Positions 33,053-43,839 of a stretch of DNA of 64,000 nt are shown one piece after another (position 1 is the first letter of the stretch; each line of letters begins with the position of its first letter). Source of the DNA: CBCOTE01 sp965112965 (GTDB taxonomy: Bacteria; Desulfobacterota; Desulfovibrionia; Desulfovibrionales; Desulfovibrionaceae); contig CBCOTE010000020.1 in assembly GCA_965112965.1 (NCBI GenBank), positions 62,001-126,000 of the forward strand, read 5' to 3'. The notes beneath the pieces are model-generated. The model made no database searches and was not told the DNA's origin. It saw nothing but the letters and a program-made list of their open reading frames with translations. The position numbers and the translations under genes were made by a program.

Positions 33053-34456
33053 ATGTATGATGATGTTGTGTCCCCTGGGCTTAAGGGCTGGCTGGACAAG
33101 AAGGTGGCCGGAATCGGAACTCGGGTGGCAGTGGTCGGCGGTGGTCTGGCCGGGTGCGAGGTAGCTTGGCAGCTAGCCCGAGCTGGAGTCGGAGTCACTC
33201 TCTTCGAAATGAAGCCTGAGCACTTCTCTCAGGCACACTCTAGCCCGATGTTGGCTGAGTTGGTATGTTCCAATTCTTTACGCTCGGATGAACCAGTAGC
33301 TGCGACGGGGTTGCTCAAACGAGAGATGGCAACCTTAGGTAGCTTGGTGTTAGCCACGGCCAGGGAAACTCGCGTGCCCGCTGGTAAAGCTTTGGCCGTG
33401 GACCGTGAGCGCTTTGCGGCCCGAATGACGGAACGCATCGCGGCCGAGCCGTTTATACGCTTAGAGCGCCGAAAAATATCCAGCCTAGAAGATACGGCCT
33501 TAACTGGATATGCTGCTGTGGTCATCGCAGTCGGCCCTCTGGCTACTGCATCTTTAGCCGCGAGTCTGGATGCGGCTATGAGCAATAAGCATCTTTATTT
33601 TTACGATGCCATCTCCCCCATCGTGGCTGCTCAGTCCTTGGATATGACTCGTATCTTCCCTGGGTCTCGCTATCAATCGGAGGACTACGACTATCTCAAC
33701 TGTCCCTTAGATGAGATTGCCTACCGTCGTTTTCACGCCGCCTTATCGGCTGGTGAAATTATGCCAACCAGAGATTTCGAGCGCGAACTACATTTTGAGA
33801 GTTGTATGCCCATCGAGGCCTTGGCTATTCGGGGGGAGATGACTTTGGCCTTTGGGCCCTTCAGATCAGTTGGGCTCATCGATCCAGCCACAGGTCGGTG
33901 TCCCTTCGCTGTGGTCCAGTTACGAGCCGAAAACCGTGAGCGAACATATTTCAATTTGGTGGGTTGCCAAACTAAGCTAAAGTATGCTGAACAAGAACGT
34001 ATCTTCCGGATGTTGCCGGGACTGAAACAGGCTGAGTTCGTCCGTCTGGGCAGTGCGCACCGTAATACCTACGTCAATGCGCCGTTAGTCCTGGACGCAG
34101 AGTTGGCACTGAAGGATCGGCCAGGAGTATATCTGGCTGGTCAGATTACTGGTGTGGAGGGCTACATGGAATCTGCGGCTTGCGGCCTATGGGTAGGCTG
34201 GCTGTTAGCGACGAAACTGACCGGCCGGGTACTCCCTACACCACCTGTGGAAACCGCCTTGGGCGCTTTGCTCGGGTACCTAAGAGAGGGCCGCCAACCT
34301 TTCACCCCTTCCAACGTGCACTTTGGCCTGACTCCAGAGATTATTGGCTGCATCAAGAAGAAGGATCGCAAGGTAGCTTATGCGGCTCGAGGTGAGGCAG
34401 CTTTTGCAGCATGGTTTGCGTGGCTTGTACAGGAGGGGCTAACACTAGAATCTTGA
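33053..34456 (+). CDS. trmFO: Methylenetetrahydrofolate-tRNA-(uracil-5-)-methyltransferase
   Basis: Folate- and FAD-dependent enzyme that makes m5U54 in the tRNA T-loop. The 467-residue protein has the FAD Rossmann motif VAVVGGGLAGCEVAW near residues 25-39, both catalytic cysteines in their family contexts (ELVCSNSLRSDE and HFESCMPIEALA), GPFRSVGL, the VGCQTKLKYAEQ motif and the C-terminal AGQITGVEGYMESAACG. The start ATG has CAGGAG about 6 nt upstream and gives a modest ~20-residue N-terminal extension relative to the nucleotide-binding motif. Presence of TrmFO rather than TrmA is typical of many Gram-positives and of Deltaproteobacteria. The gene is intact and alone. Confidence 0.96.
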   Translation: MYDDVVSPGLKGWLDKKVAGIGTRVAVVGGGLAGCEVAWQLARAGVGVTLFEMKPEHFSQAHSSPMLAELVCSNSLRSDEPVAATGLLKREMATLGSLVLATARETRVPAGKALAVDRERFAARMTERIAAEPFIRLERRKISSLEDTALTGYAAVVIAVGPLATASLAASLDAAMSNKHLYFYDAISPIVAAQSLDMTRIFPGSRYQSEDYDYLNCPLDEIAYRRFHAALSAGEIMPTRDFERELHFESCMPIEALAIRGEMTLAFGPFRSVGLIDPATGRCPFAVVQLRAENRERTYFNLVGCQTKLKYAEQERIFRMLPGLKQAEFVRLGSAHRNTYVNAPLVLDAELALKDRPGVYLAGQITGVEGYMESAACGLWVGWLLATKLTGRVLPTPPVETALGALLGYLREGRQPFTPSNVHFGLTPEIIGCIKKKDRKVAYAARGEAAFAAWFAWLVQEGLTLES

Positions 34457-36119
34457 TTTGGTGGAAATGATTAGCTAGGCTGCAGACTTTTAAATATACA
34501 GTGTAGTCTTTACGCTCCCTGAGAATAGAAATTCTAATTTACTATGTGACCCTGGACCTCGGCTTGTCCTATGATTATGAGGGCGATTAGGCTAGCCCGT
34601 GGTCTTGCCTAATCTCAGATGGTGTATGAGTGTCGAGGTCCATAGGCTTGGTGAAGGCCTGTTAACTTCTGAATATACTAGCCAGTTTCTGGTTGCGCTT
34701 GAACTAAAACTTGGGAAACAGTCAAAGATAGCGATAATGTATATCATGAGATCGTGTATACGCAGTTTGGTGTGTGGTATGCGCGAGATTATTTTTTCTC
34801 GGATATATTGAATCTTTTCGTTTAGAATACTTGTTATTTGGTTTAATTGGTCCGGAGTTAGTCGAAATCCAGCTGGGTGCAGTTGGATGGAGGGCTGGTG
34901 TTGATTTAGCTCTATCCATGATGTTGCAGAGTGCTTTGAGCAGCTTGTTCGTATCCACCATAAGACAAACGCCATAAACGATAGCCTCTCTCTAGCTCGC
35001 TGGATACCAATGTTAGGCCCTGTAAATTCTTACGATACAGTTAAAGCCAAAAATTTTGTATTATTACTGTGATTTTTAGCGGTGAAGAGAGGATCGAATA
35101 CTCTAGTATGATTGGATTAATGTTATAGCCCTTATTAGCTACATTCAGTTCTAAAAAAATCATTAATGGTTTAATCAAGATAACCTAGCCATCTTGACTA
35201 GGATGTGCTTCTTACACCAAGCATTGTGCATGTCATGAGGAGGCATTGTTGCACAGTCTTGTGAGTCCATGGTTAATCTAATATGAGCACTAAAATAGTG
35301 TTAATGTCCTGGTCGTATTTGGTCAAGTTGCAGGAGAGTTCGGGACTCAGCTGTATGTTAATGCGTGGTCTGAAGGATCCATCCATAGGAAGCAGAAGGC
35401 CTTCTATAAAGGACTAGAGCTTCGCCACTTTTTTTATTTTTTTGCGGCTAGCAAGGGGGATTGGCCATATAAGCTTCGATAAGCATAGCCCATCGGATTA
35501 AATTTATTTAAGGCAGTTTGATACTTGAATCCGGCCGGGATCTGGCGTTAAGCTTGAATAAAAAAATCAGGATAACGATAATTATATTTTTTTAAAATTA
35601 TATGATATCGCGAGAAATGATATCTAGGTCCTAAATCCATGAGCCATCAGAATGTATTTGTCGAACTGTTTGCATTCGACCTCGATCTTCCAGGCGCCTG
35701 GTTATGTATATAATCACGTCTAAGATTTATATTTTTTTTATTTAACATAAGAGCTAAATAGTTGAGAAATGACGCCGGCGTATGATAGGAAATAGTCCTT
35801 AGGTAGTTTTCCGCATCGAATAAATAATATTGAATGGAGGAAGTTCTGAGTTTTTTTTGGCTCCGCGATTATTCGCCCAGATGTGAGGGCAAGACATTAT
35901 CCACAGTACAGTGGGGTGCTTGTGTCGTGCATAGGACAATGACGGACTTGATCCTAGCTTGAGCTAAAAAATTGCTACTGTGGAATGGCAATATTTAGTT
36001 GCTCTCTGTATAGGCGTAAGGTCGGGTCAGTTTTCTTCTAAGTTTTTTGGACCTGAAGGGAACGAAAGCCGAACTTTACGTTGGATATTTGGAGGAATTT
36101 GAGAAATACGGGACAAAGA
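34457..36119. other. Degraded region downstream of trmFO
   Basis: No intact gene. On the minus strand at 34592-34975 a 127-codon open frame reads in part LNQITSILNEKIQYIREKI and then HTKLRIHDLMIYIIAIF, a helical pattern faintly like the ZapA cell-division family. The N-terminal part seems to continue in another frame (from 34961), so it is probably a dead small gene. I would not name it. The rest is featureless. Confidence 0.45.
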
Positions 36120-36887
36120 TTACCGTTGTCTCTTGGCCGTGAGCTTTTGTTGGGCCCGGTAATGAGAAGGTGTAGCCCGATAAAAAAAAGAAGGAAGCGG
36201 CTTGAGGCGTTTACGGATAGAAAGTTTAGCTGCGGCCTTTAGAGGATGGACATATTCGGTAGTGGTCAGCAAAGGAATTTTAGGGCCTAGGTAATAACTT
36301 AAATCTAGCTCAGCCATATGCTTGTCCAGAGTGACTTCAAAGGAGGCGTTGCCAAGGATCTGGCCCTGCCATGATAACTCGATGGTCCAGGGCCCTGCGA
36401 CAAGTTCTTGTTTAGAAGTGAAGCCCCACCCCACATAATTCGGACGGCCGACGCAAGCTGGTAGCTCCCAACTTTCTTCGTTTGACCTGTGGCCAGTCGT
36501 GGAATCAATTATGTCCGGATGCCGCACATTTACGGTAAGAAGAGCAGCAGCACCAGCTGGTTCTCCGTGAAGAAGGAATTCGAAACCGAAACGTGTGGCT
36601 ATGGTAGCCGTTATATGCGGTCCAGAGGTCAATCGTCGTAGAGGTATTCCGTTGCAGGGGTTGTTCGGCAGCCATTGAGTCTGATCGAGCAGGTCACCAT
36701 AACTTCCAGAGGTTAATATCTCTAGCCCTCGGATATTAACCGGATTAATTTTGCTAGGAGGTGGTGTGATCGCTTGAGTTGTGGCCGGATAGGTTTGAAA
36801 AAGAAAGCTAGCCAATATACAAAACCAAACTAAGGCGGCAAAGCGTCGTTGGTTAGTTGGCAAGAGCAATACGGTCATGGAGGGCAA
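36120..36887 (-). CDS. Secreted protein with DUF3859-like domain
   Basis: About 255 residues with an N-terminal signal or anchor segment (FAALVWFCILASFLFQTYPA). The central 120 residues match the DUF3859 pattern as I remember it: GFEFLLHGEPAGAAALL, a conserved VRHPDI and TTGHRS loop, a W-LPA-VG segment, VGWGF, and VAGPWTIELSWQGQILGNASF. Its role is unknown. The tail is strongly basic (RAQQKLTAKRQR). TTG at 36887 is preferred because GAGG lies 8 nt upstream, whereas ATG at 36878 is 17 nt away. A TTGACA/TCTAAT promoter lies just upstream (36918-36948). Confidence 0.75.
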   Translation of the reverse strand: MPSMTVLLLPTNQRRFAALVWFCILASFLFQTYPATTQAITPPPSKINPVNIRGLEILTSGSYGDLLDQTQWLPNNPCNGIPLRRLTSGPHITATIATRFGFEFLLHGEPAGAAALLTVNVRHPDIIDSTTGHRSNEESWELPACVGRPNYVGWGFTSKQELVAGPWTIELSWQGQILGNASFEVTLDKHMAELDLSYYLGPKIPLLTTTEYVHPLKAAAKLSIRKRLKPLPSFFYRATPSHYRAQQKLTAKRQR

Positions 36888-37928
36888 TAAATAGTCCTCG
36901 TTATGGCTAAGATGAAGATTAGATTAAACTAGTAATTATCAATGTCAACATAGCCGTTGTTGTCAATTCTGCTGTGCAGCTGCGTATATAATCGTTTGAT
37001 CCTCGTCTGACTGGATCGAAGGGATGATACGTTAATAATCGTAGATCTTCATATATGATATAGACATTACATTATGATCTTGTTCAGATCTGCGGCGGCG
37101 GATGCGTAGTTGTTTTTTGCGGGCCAATATATTGAATCTACTACAGCATCATGGAATCAGACGTAAAATAGGCCTTCTCCGTCATAGTTGTGTTTAATAT
37201 TTTTTGATTTTAAAAGTCTTTTACACATAAATATTATATTAGTATATATAAAAATTTTTTATTGTTTAAAAACGACATTGTAAAAAATGATATGAGTTCC
37301 TTAAAAAAATCGTTACTATCGATGAAAACACCGGAAGTAGAGAACTCTTTTTTGTATATAATAGTTTATGTTTTGTTTAGGATTGCAAAATGGCTGTAAA
37401 AAAAGTAGCGTAATTTTTTATATTAAAACTGTAAAGTTTTTTACTCAATTTGAATTAAAAATATAGTATTGATTGTCTATGTTGACATAACATAATTTAT
37501 AGAATCTATAAATTATTGAATTTAATTGATTATTGTCTTGATTTAGCAAAATTTTTAATTAATGTCATAAGACGTAGATAATTTATTGCACTACTATCAG
37601 TTATCATGGTCTGGACTGGGACACTGCGTGTAAAATGCAGCGTGGTGCATTGGCAGCCTGGTATCTAGTCAATGTATATGAGTCTACGTGTGAAAAAATA
37701 AAAGTGGCAACATGCTACGCTATAATTTTTGAGTTATGTCTCATGTCGACCATAACGTATTCTATATATGTTACTTATGTACCTATTGCCTATTGTAACA
37801 AGCATCTAAATTGAAAAAACGCATGAAAAAGATACTTATGTTAAAGATTAACACATATATAGCAGCCTGATTGCTTTTTTTGCATACTCCAACGAAGTAG
37901 TCAGTATCTAATACAACCGGTAGGAACA
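36888..37928. other. AT-rich gene-free interval
   Basis: About 1 kb with no coding signal apart from the promoter noted at 36918-36948. The segment 37200-37600 is extremely AT-rich. Nothing else is recognisable. Confidence 0.65.
36918..36948 (-). promoter_or_regulatory. Probable sigma-70 promoter for the DUF3859 gene
   Basis: On the minus strand TTGACA (plus-strand TGTCAA, 943-948 of 36 kb) is followed after 19 nt by TCTAAT, five of six matches to the -10 consensus. The -10 ends about 31 nt before the proposed TTG start. Confidence 0.45.
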
Positions 37929-38693
37929 TTATATGGTTATAATATCCCCAGGTTCAGGCAAGAAAGCTCTTACATCAACGGCATCTGCACATAGGGCCAA
38001 GATATCGGCTTGCCGGGAGTGACGCACTTCTCGTTGCACGTGCACTATGGCTATGCGCTGGACGCCAGCCTCCCGGGCCAAGGCGATACTGCCTGGTACT
38101 GTACCATGACCGGGTATATTTTGCTCCATAGAGAAGGATTCATGCACGATAAGGTCTACTCCGCGGGCTAAAGATGTCGTGGTGGGTGTGGGCAGTCCGT
38201 CGCCGCTGTAAAATAAACTACGTCCATTAGCATCTAACCGGAGGGCAAGATTGGGCTGGGAATGCTCGCTTGTTGCAGTAGTGAAGATAAAACCACAACA
38301 CGCCAACGTTTTGCCTGTCGCGAGTTCATAGAATTCTAGGGGGAATAGAAATTTATGTCGAGTTCCCGGGTAGGCTAAGTCTATAGCCGTTATCACTCGG
38401 TCGGCTACCCCGGACTGGCCGAGCACAGCTAGAGGGCGTTGGCGGCCTTCTTCATGCATGCGAAGCAGTAGAGCCGGGATACCAAAAAAGTGGTCCCCAT
38501 GAAAATGGGAAATCCAGAGCGCATCTAACATTGTCGGAAAGGCCGCTAGACGCCAGTAGGAGGTAGCCGCAGTAAAGCCGCAATCAAGAAGCACCGAAGT
38601 GCGCTTCATTGCGGCTTCAGTTGTAGCCAGAACTGAGCAATTTGGCAATATCTCATCAAAGGCCTCGCCCACACCGACGAATGTTATCTGCAT
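37929..38693 (-). CDS. RNase Z-like metallo-beta-lactamase-fold hydrolase
   Basis: A 254-residue zinc hydrolase with the core motif ISHFHGDHFFGIPALL at about residues 61-76, FTTATSEHSQPNLALRL (motif III-like His), LFYSGDG near 165 and VHESF near 184, then GHGTVPGSIALAREAG and IAIVHVQREV. The GIP after HxHxDH and the GH-x-A-x-x-A-x-x-AG pattern are those of tRNase Z relatives that process tRNA 3' ends, but the length and the HVQREV ending leave room for another phosphodiesterase role. ATG at 38693 has AAGGA about 8 nt upstream. Confidence 0.83.
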   Translation of the reverse strand: MQITFVGVGEAFDEILPNCSVLATTEAAMKRTSVLLDCGFTAATSYWRLAAFPTMLDALWISHFHGDHFFGIPALLLRMHEEGRQRPLAVLGQSGVADRVITAIDLAYPGTRHKFLFPLEFYELATGKTLACCGFIFTTATSEHSQPNLALRLDANGRSLFYSGDGLPTPTTTSLARGVDLIVHESFSMEQNIPGHGTVPGSIALAREAGVQRIAIVHVQREVRHSRQADILALCADAVDVRAFLPEPGDIITI

Positions 38694-39967
38694 CGCTATA
38701 TCCTTATTTAGATAATCCTTATTTTTTTGTTAGTCTATGGAGGACGGTTGGGGCCTTGTTTGCTACGTTGTCGGATTTTTCGTTAGGATTATTGCCAGCA
38801 CGTCTGAATCGACGTCGTGGTGGAGTAGAACAGGAGCTTTAAGTGTAAGGAAGGAGTCATGACTAATAATTTAGTAGCGGAATATTGTCTAAAGATTATT
38901 TTCATTCTGGCTGAGGTTCGACAGACATTGACTGTTTAGGCGTTCACTTATCTGGTTCCATGTGGGTACTTAGCGTTTGCTAGAGTCCCTTTTCTTAGAC
39001 ATGGCTGGATTATGTGGGGCATGGTAAACATAGCGGCTATATCTCCATGGATAGTTCGGTTATCGGAGCACCAGACTTCTATCTTTTTTATCATTATTCT
39101 AGAGCAAAACAGTTGTACTCGACCAGCTAGATGTATCAGTATGTTGCTGTTTTGTATTATGATCTAGTAAGCCGTTGATAATATTTTTCGGTAAGAATAG
39201 TTTTTTTACTATTACTATAGTAGTTATTATAAATAAATATAAATTTTATTATTTTTTTTCATATATCGCTACCTGCTGAATTCAAGTCTCTCCATGATAT
39301 TGCTGTCCTATCTGATGCGTTTCTTCACGCAGTAGCTGACCATCCTGCTGGTCTAGACTGTCAATTTAATCGTGTTACTAGTATTTTGGCTGAATTTGAC
39401 CTGTGGTAGCCATGATTCATCGTTTAGCTGTTTATCTAATACAGACTAAGGGAGTCATCTTGGTACTAATGAACGTGACCCAATGTCTCAACTGGGCTTA
39501 TACATTGAGTCCAGCTTGATTACTAAAACCCGAGGTGAGGAAATAAGTTTTTTTATTACGTTGGGCGAACTCAAGCTAGGGGTCGGGCTGTCGTCGTTAT
39601 TTTTGTGGACTAGTGATCCTTTTAAAATTTGTATATCGTCTTGTATGGGAATGCTGTCAGCAGTGCGACAAGAAAGAAGAACCTGATAGTGCGGCGCTGG
39701 GGAGGGTTATAATTGGAAGCAGTCGAAGATTATAAACGTCAACGATGATGTCAATGATATGGCATGGTTTGTGGCTAAGGGGCGGGCCACATGGACAGGC
39801 AGGCTGTATAGATTTTTGTGTCTTTTTATGATCACCTTAGAATATAGCGAGCCACGATGGAGCGACAGCTGATGGGAGCACAATAAAAATATTTTTGAGA
39901 TACAATTAATTATAGTGCGAGCCTAGATTTTTTATATTTAACTTATAAAATATCGGGGGTTTTAGCC

Positions 39968-40450
39968 ATGAGCGTATTTACTTTGAAAATTCGCTTAACA
40001 GATAAGTATCTCGTCGATCTTTGGTCTTCCCTCTCGCTGTGGCAGGTAGTGGTAGTCATAACCAGAGTGACAGACAGAGGTAACTAGACTGTATTGTTTT
40101 GCCTGTTGGGACGGATAGACATTGTGACGAATCTCCGAAGCTTTGTAGTCTGTAATTTTAAGCTACAGGCCGGTCTGACATACAGCTACTTGGATTTTTT
40201 TGACTGAAATGATCCTTTTTTTCACATATATGCTGTATACTGGACATCAGCAGTTCAAAGAAATTGACTTGAACAATAAAGGGTCAGCAATGACAGTATA
40301 GGCAAAATCTGTCAGAAAATATCAGCAAATATTTCCGATTGAGTAGCACTAAGATGAAGGTATTGGACATGCTGCTGCAGGTCCAGGCTAAGGTCATTTT
40401 TTTTGACGCCCAATCGATTCAGGTCGTACTGAGACTAGCAGTCCGGTTTA
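39968..40450 (+). pseudogene. Probable dead chemoreceptor (sensor half)
   Basis: Begins ATG-S-V-F-T-L-K-I-R-L with a hydrophobic segment within the first 35 residues, as methyl-accepting chemotaxis proteins do. After stops and frame changes a long helical region continues: QQFKEIDLNNKGSAMT (from 40251), YQQIF, then STKMKVLDMLLQVQAKV (40346-40397). The spacing and helix pattern resemble the periplasmic four-helix bundle of chemoreceptors. No signalling tip can be recognised further on. The family call is tentative. Confidence 0.35.
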
Positions 40451-42283
40451 CTGTATACAGACCGACTGTTATCGTTGCTACCTCCGGCTAAAGGAAGAGG
40501 ACATTAATTGCCTAATTTTGTTCCTGACTTGGCATTTTACCAGGAAACGAGTTAGAGCGACGTTGATGATTAGTCGGTTACGGAATTGAGGATTAGTACG
40601 TGGCTCTATTAAATGACTATTGGCTTACATGAGCTGACACTGAAAGGCAGCATTGGTTAGCTATCCGGGTGAGGCAAGACAAACTTACGGATATAACGTA
40701 TTAGCCGCGGTAGACAAAGATTAAAATTTAGGCCGAGCAATTTGGCGACGCTTCTGGCAATAACATATCGATATTACCGGAACGACTACTGATTTAGTCT
40801 ATCCATGCAGGTCTGTGATTCCAGGATATTTTTTTATTAAAGATAGTTTTAAGGTCTGGCCATTATCCAGCCTATTTATAAACTAGTTCCGACTTCGGTA
40901 ATCATATATTTTTTAGCAAGCGAAGGCATAAGTAGCCGTAAAAAATGACAAAAAGTTAATGGATAGTTGATGAGAAAGTCAAGTTAACCAGACCTCATCA
41001 TTACTTAAGATTCCAATTATAAGTTGAATTACTTGGGCTTCTATATTGTAGAAAGTAAAGACCGAACTACGATGTGCAATGTTCTGCCCCCCCTGAAGCG
41101 CTAAGTGCGATAGGGTCGTGCTGTGCTCTATGCTTGACAACTCGCGTTAATCTCGCTCTTAATGACTTCGCGACGGTTATGTTTTAAATAGTTCGCTACG
41201 GTTGCCCATGACCATTAACAATCATCCTTTACGCATAGCCTGACAGCATGCACTTTAAAATTTAAATAAATGTTAATAGTAGCCATGGAACAAGGACCTA
41301 CAGTGTGCCAACTTGTCTAGCAAATCATTAGAGCTTGTGATATCTGATCTCTCCATTTCGTGTCCTGACTAAGGATATAGTATCTAAAATTAGTCGATCT
41401 TAGCCGATAAACTAATTGACGTAACTTTTTTTGCCGCCTATGGAGTTACTCAGTTCGATATAGCAAAGCAGATCCAATTATGCTTTGACAGTAGTTAGTT
41501 CTTTAGCGACTGCGGCTGGTGACTGGGGGCTAGGAATAAGTTAGCGCTTCGCTTTGATGTCAGCGTTGACGTCTCCGACTTGGGGATCGTTCGTGCCCCC
41601 AAATATCGAGTACCTTCCGGCGTCCTATAGCTGCCGGGGATATGTAGCCCTATACAAGATCTATTTTATGGAGGGCCAAGCTTACTACATAGACCTTAAA
41701 GGACATAGGCATATGCTTCGATGCTGCGGTTAAGGGGAATTTATGGTAGAGCCGGCGGTATACTTTCTTTTGATAATATGACCGTATAGCTTCTATGGCA
41801 GTAAATTCACTGGGAAGCTAGCTCTAGATATTACTATAGCCTTATGCTTTGGAGGCACGAATGTCTTAGGCCTTGTCCGGCGAAGGAATTCCAAACAGCT
41901 TCCAGGTTAAATCAGCCATACAGGCTTTTAAAAATATTGACCAACTTAAAGAATTATCTACAGCGTGGATCGTTTTAGTCTATCGCGAAAAAAATATGGC
42001 TGAACTTTCTACGTACCACGATTAGCCAGTTTCATCTGGATCTGGTTGACTAATTTTATAGTTATACTCTAATGAGCGCTACTTCCAACCCTTAAGGAAG
42101 GCAAGATTGACTAAGTTGTACAGCTAGATTATAGCGCAAGCTCAATCTTTTTGCTGTCGACGTTTGCTAGTCCTTAATCGTCAGCTCTAGAGCGCAAGGC
42201 CATCTGTATAGTAAAAGCTAAGATGATCCTTAGGATTACGAAAAGTCTATTTTCAATATAAGATTTTTATAGGAAATTCAATA

Positions 42284-42544
42284 ATGCAGGCCATGAACAA
42301 AAGCTGGGCAAATACACATGAGCGGGGCATTGATTATATAATCCTCATAGACACGGCTGAATTAAACAAAAAAATCTTATCATTATTAAGAGTAAGTTTA
42401 ACAAACCTCACACAGACGTATGCGATGAGGGGTACGGTCGATAACACTACCAAAGCCATTAGTAGTTTAATGTTCAAGTTGCTCAAAGGCATTCTCACTT
42501 TGTCATTTTCTACCGATGGATACGATCGGCAAGGATATGACTAG
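42284..42544 (+). CDS. Hypothetical small protein (86 aa), possibly a relic
   Basis: An open frame of 86 codons starting at ATG 42284 with AGGAAA about 9 nt upstream and a TATAAG hexamer about 25 nt before it. The sequence is mixed helix, rich in Leu and Lys (LNKKILSLLRVSLTNLTQTY). I recognise no family. It sits 146 nt before the selenoprotein gene on the same strand, but that gene has its own promoter. It may be a real small gene or the least damaged part of a dead one. Confidence 0.3.
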   Translation: MQAMNKSWANTHERGIDYIILIDTAELNKKILSLLRVSLTNLTQTYAMRGTVDNTTKAISSLMFKLLKGILTLSFSTDGYDRQGYD

Positions 42545-42607
42545 TAAGACAGACTTTGATTCTGACAACTAAAGTAAAAATTTCACAGGCGAGTCGGGGT
42601 AACGATA

Positions 42608-42636
42608 TTGACAGTTACAGCGAAAAATACGATATT
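42608..42636 (+). promoter_or_regulatory. Sigma-70 promoter of the selenoprotein gene
   Basis: A perfect TTGACA (42608-42613), a 17-nt spacer and GATATT (42631-42636, four of six matches). The start codon lies 54 nt downstream of the -10 box. Confidence 0.55.
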
Positions 42637-42690
42637 TTCAAGAAAAGTTAAATTAAGCACTCTACGGAAGGAAGGAATAAGGAGAAGGCT

Positions 42691-42900
42691 GTGGCAACAG
42701 TGACAATTTATGGCAAAGCCGGCTGACCTTACACTATAAAGGCTAGGAAGGCCCATATTGGACATAGATATATAGATGTACGGGAAGATACAGCGAATAT
42801 GGAGAAGATGCTCAAACTTTCAGCCGGGGTGCGTAAGGTGCCAGTTATTTTGTCCGAGGGCAAGGTTACAGTAGGCTACGGCGGAAGTTGAGGCGTGTAG
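42691..42900 (+). CDS. Glutaredoxin-like selenoprotein with two Sec (UGA) codons
   Basis: Reading from GTG 42691 gives 69 residues to TAG 42898 with two in-frame TGA codons (42724 and 42889). Taken as selenocysteine, the product begins VATVTIYGKAG-U-PYT, a glutaredoxin active site (usually CPYC/CPYT), continues with RYIDVRED, MLKLSAGVRKVPVIL and EGKVTVGYGGS, and ends U-G-V-stop. Both TGAs sit where thiol-redox residues belong and no frameshift occurs. A C-terminal Sec-x-x-stop ending recalls the Uxx-star glutaredoxin-like selenoproteins (from memory). AAGGAG lies 7 nt before GTG, a TTGACA promoter lies upstream, and hairpins follow both UGAs. It should be a cytoplasmic oxidoreductase. Alternative: a pseudogene in which two Cys codons both became TGA, which I find unlikely. 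Confidence 0.85.
42732..42760 (+). promoter_or_regulatory. Candidate SECIS hairpin for the first UGA
   Basis: GGC (42741-42743) pairs with GCC (42751-42753) around a 7-nt loop TAGGAAG. Its two G residues are at +20 and +21 after the UGA, as in bacterial SECIS elements. Below an internal loop, TAT pairs with ATA and CA with TG. It is weaker than the second hairpin. Confidence 0.5.
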
Positions 42901-42904
42901 TAGC

Positions 42905-42918
42905 CAGCCGGTCGGCTG
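42905..42918 (+). promoter_or_regulatory. SECIS hairpin for the C-terminal UGA
   Basis: CAGCC, loop GGTC, GGCTG: a perfect 5-bp stem whose loop is the GGUC bound by SelB in the classical Escherichia coli fdhF SECIS. The loop begins at +19 after the UGA, the same distance as in fdhF by my count. It lies just past the TAG stop, so it is free of coding constraint. Confidence 0.75.
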
Positions 42919-43839
42919 ATATAACATAGCTAGGTGAGATCGACTTGAATGACTTTTTTATTGGCTAAAACTCTAGGAATGGTGACCCTCCGATATTTTA
43001 TTAAAAGATTTTGAGAAGTAATAGATTATTGGTAAAAAATATTGTTTTCGAGCAAGACAAAGAAAGATAAACATAGCCAAAAGTTTTTTTTACTATCTAT
43101 TACAAGGCAATATTTTTTTATTGGTGGTAAGAATAAGGTATAGTTTTGCACTCAACGGGTCCAGCAGCCGTCGACGTCTTAAAATATCTGCGTATGGTGC
43201 AGTCATTTTTATTATATATTGACCAAACTATTTCAAATGTAGCTAAGGTGTGAGTTTAGGGCGTCCACGGCCATAATCGCGCGGGGGGGGGGGTGGATAG
43301 TCGATGGAATTAAGCATCTGCAGGCTGCTGAATACTAGTTCTGGTTGCGGTCAGTACGATGCAGAGAGCTTCAACTTTATACAGTAGCATCGATGATGAA
43401 GTCGGGGCACTTGCCTTTGGTGGACATTTTGCGACCGTGGCAATGGTTGCTCGAAAGATTGGACAACTTAACGGAGGATGCTATTAATCCTCGACAAAAT
43501 CCAATGTTACTCGCTATTTTTCTCCAACTTGTTGACTGCAATCTTGGTTGGCATGGTCGAGCAGTTCTCTACGAAATATTCAGGTTTGACGGAGAAGATT
43601 CTTCGTAGAAGTTCCAAGATGAGAGAGCCGGTGGCTTGAGCTGATCTTGGGAATTAGAATATACAATATTGAAGCAGATGGAGGTCGTGTCTTGTTAGAG
43701 TTCGGGGCTATAGTAACGCATTAAAATGTGAACAATTATTTAAAACATCAAGGTCGACATCTAACTAGTAGATTGTAGACTATATTCGATGCCCTGCTAA
43801 GTACGATAGACCTCAATAGTAATTAGCTACAAGAGTTGA

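Larger units (their letters stand above)
38694..42690. other. Degraded region upstream of the selenoprotein gene
   Basis: About 4 kb without a normal gene. Pieces of dead genes are visible: 38730-38842 (a tail reading TLSDFSLGLLPARLNRRR), a ribosome-binding site and ATG at 38860 opening only about 20 codons, 39260-39400 (SDAFLHAVADHPAGLDCQF), a chemoreceptor-like relic (39968-40450, listed separately) and 41890-42030. A run of seven C lies at 41087-41093. The open frame 42284-42544 is listed separately. Confidence 0.55.

Noticed and set aside
34592..34975. ZapA-like small gene on the minus strand
   Set aside because: The helical resemblance is weak and the N-terminus would need a frame change; kept only as an unassigned remnant.
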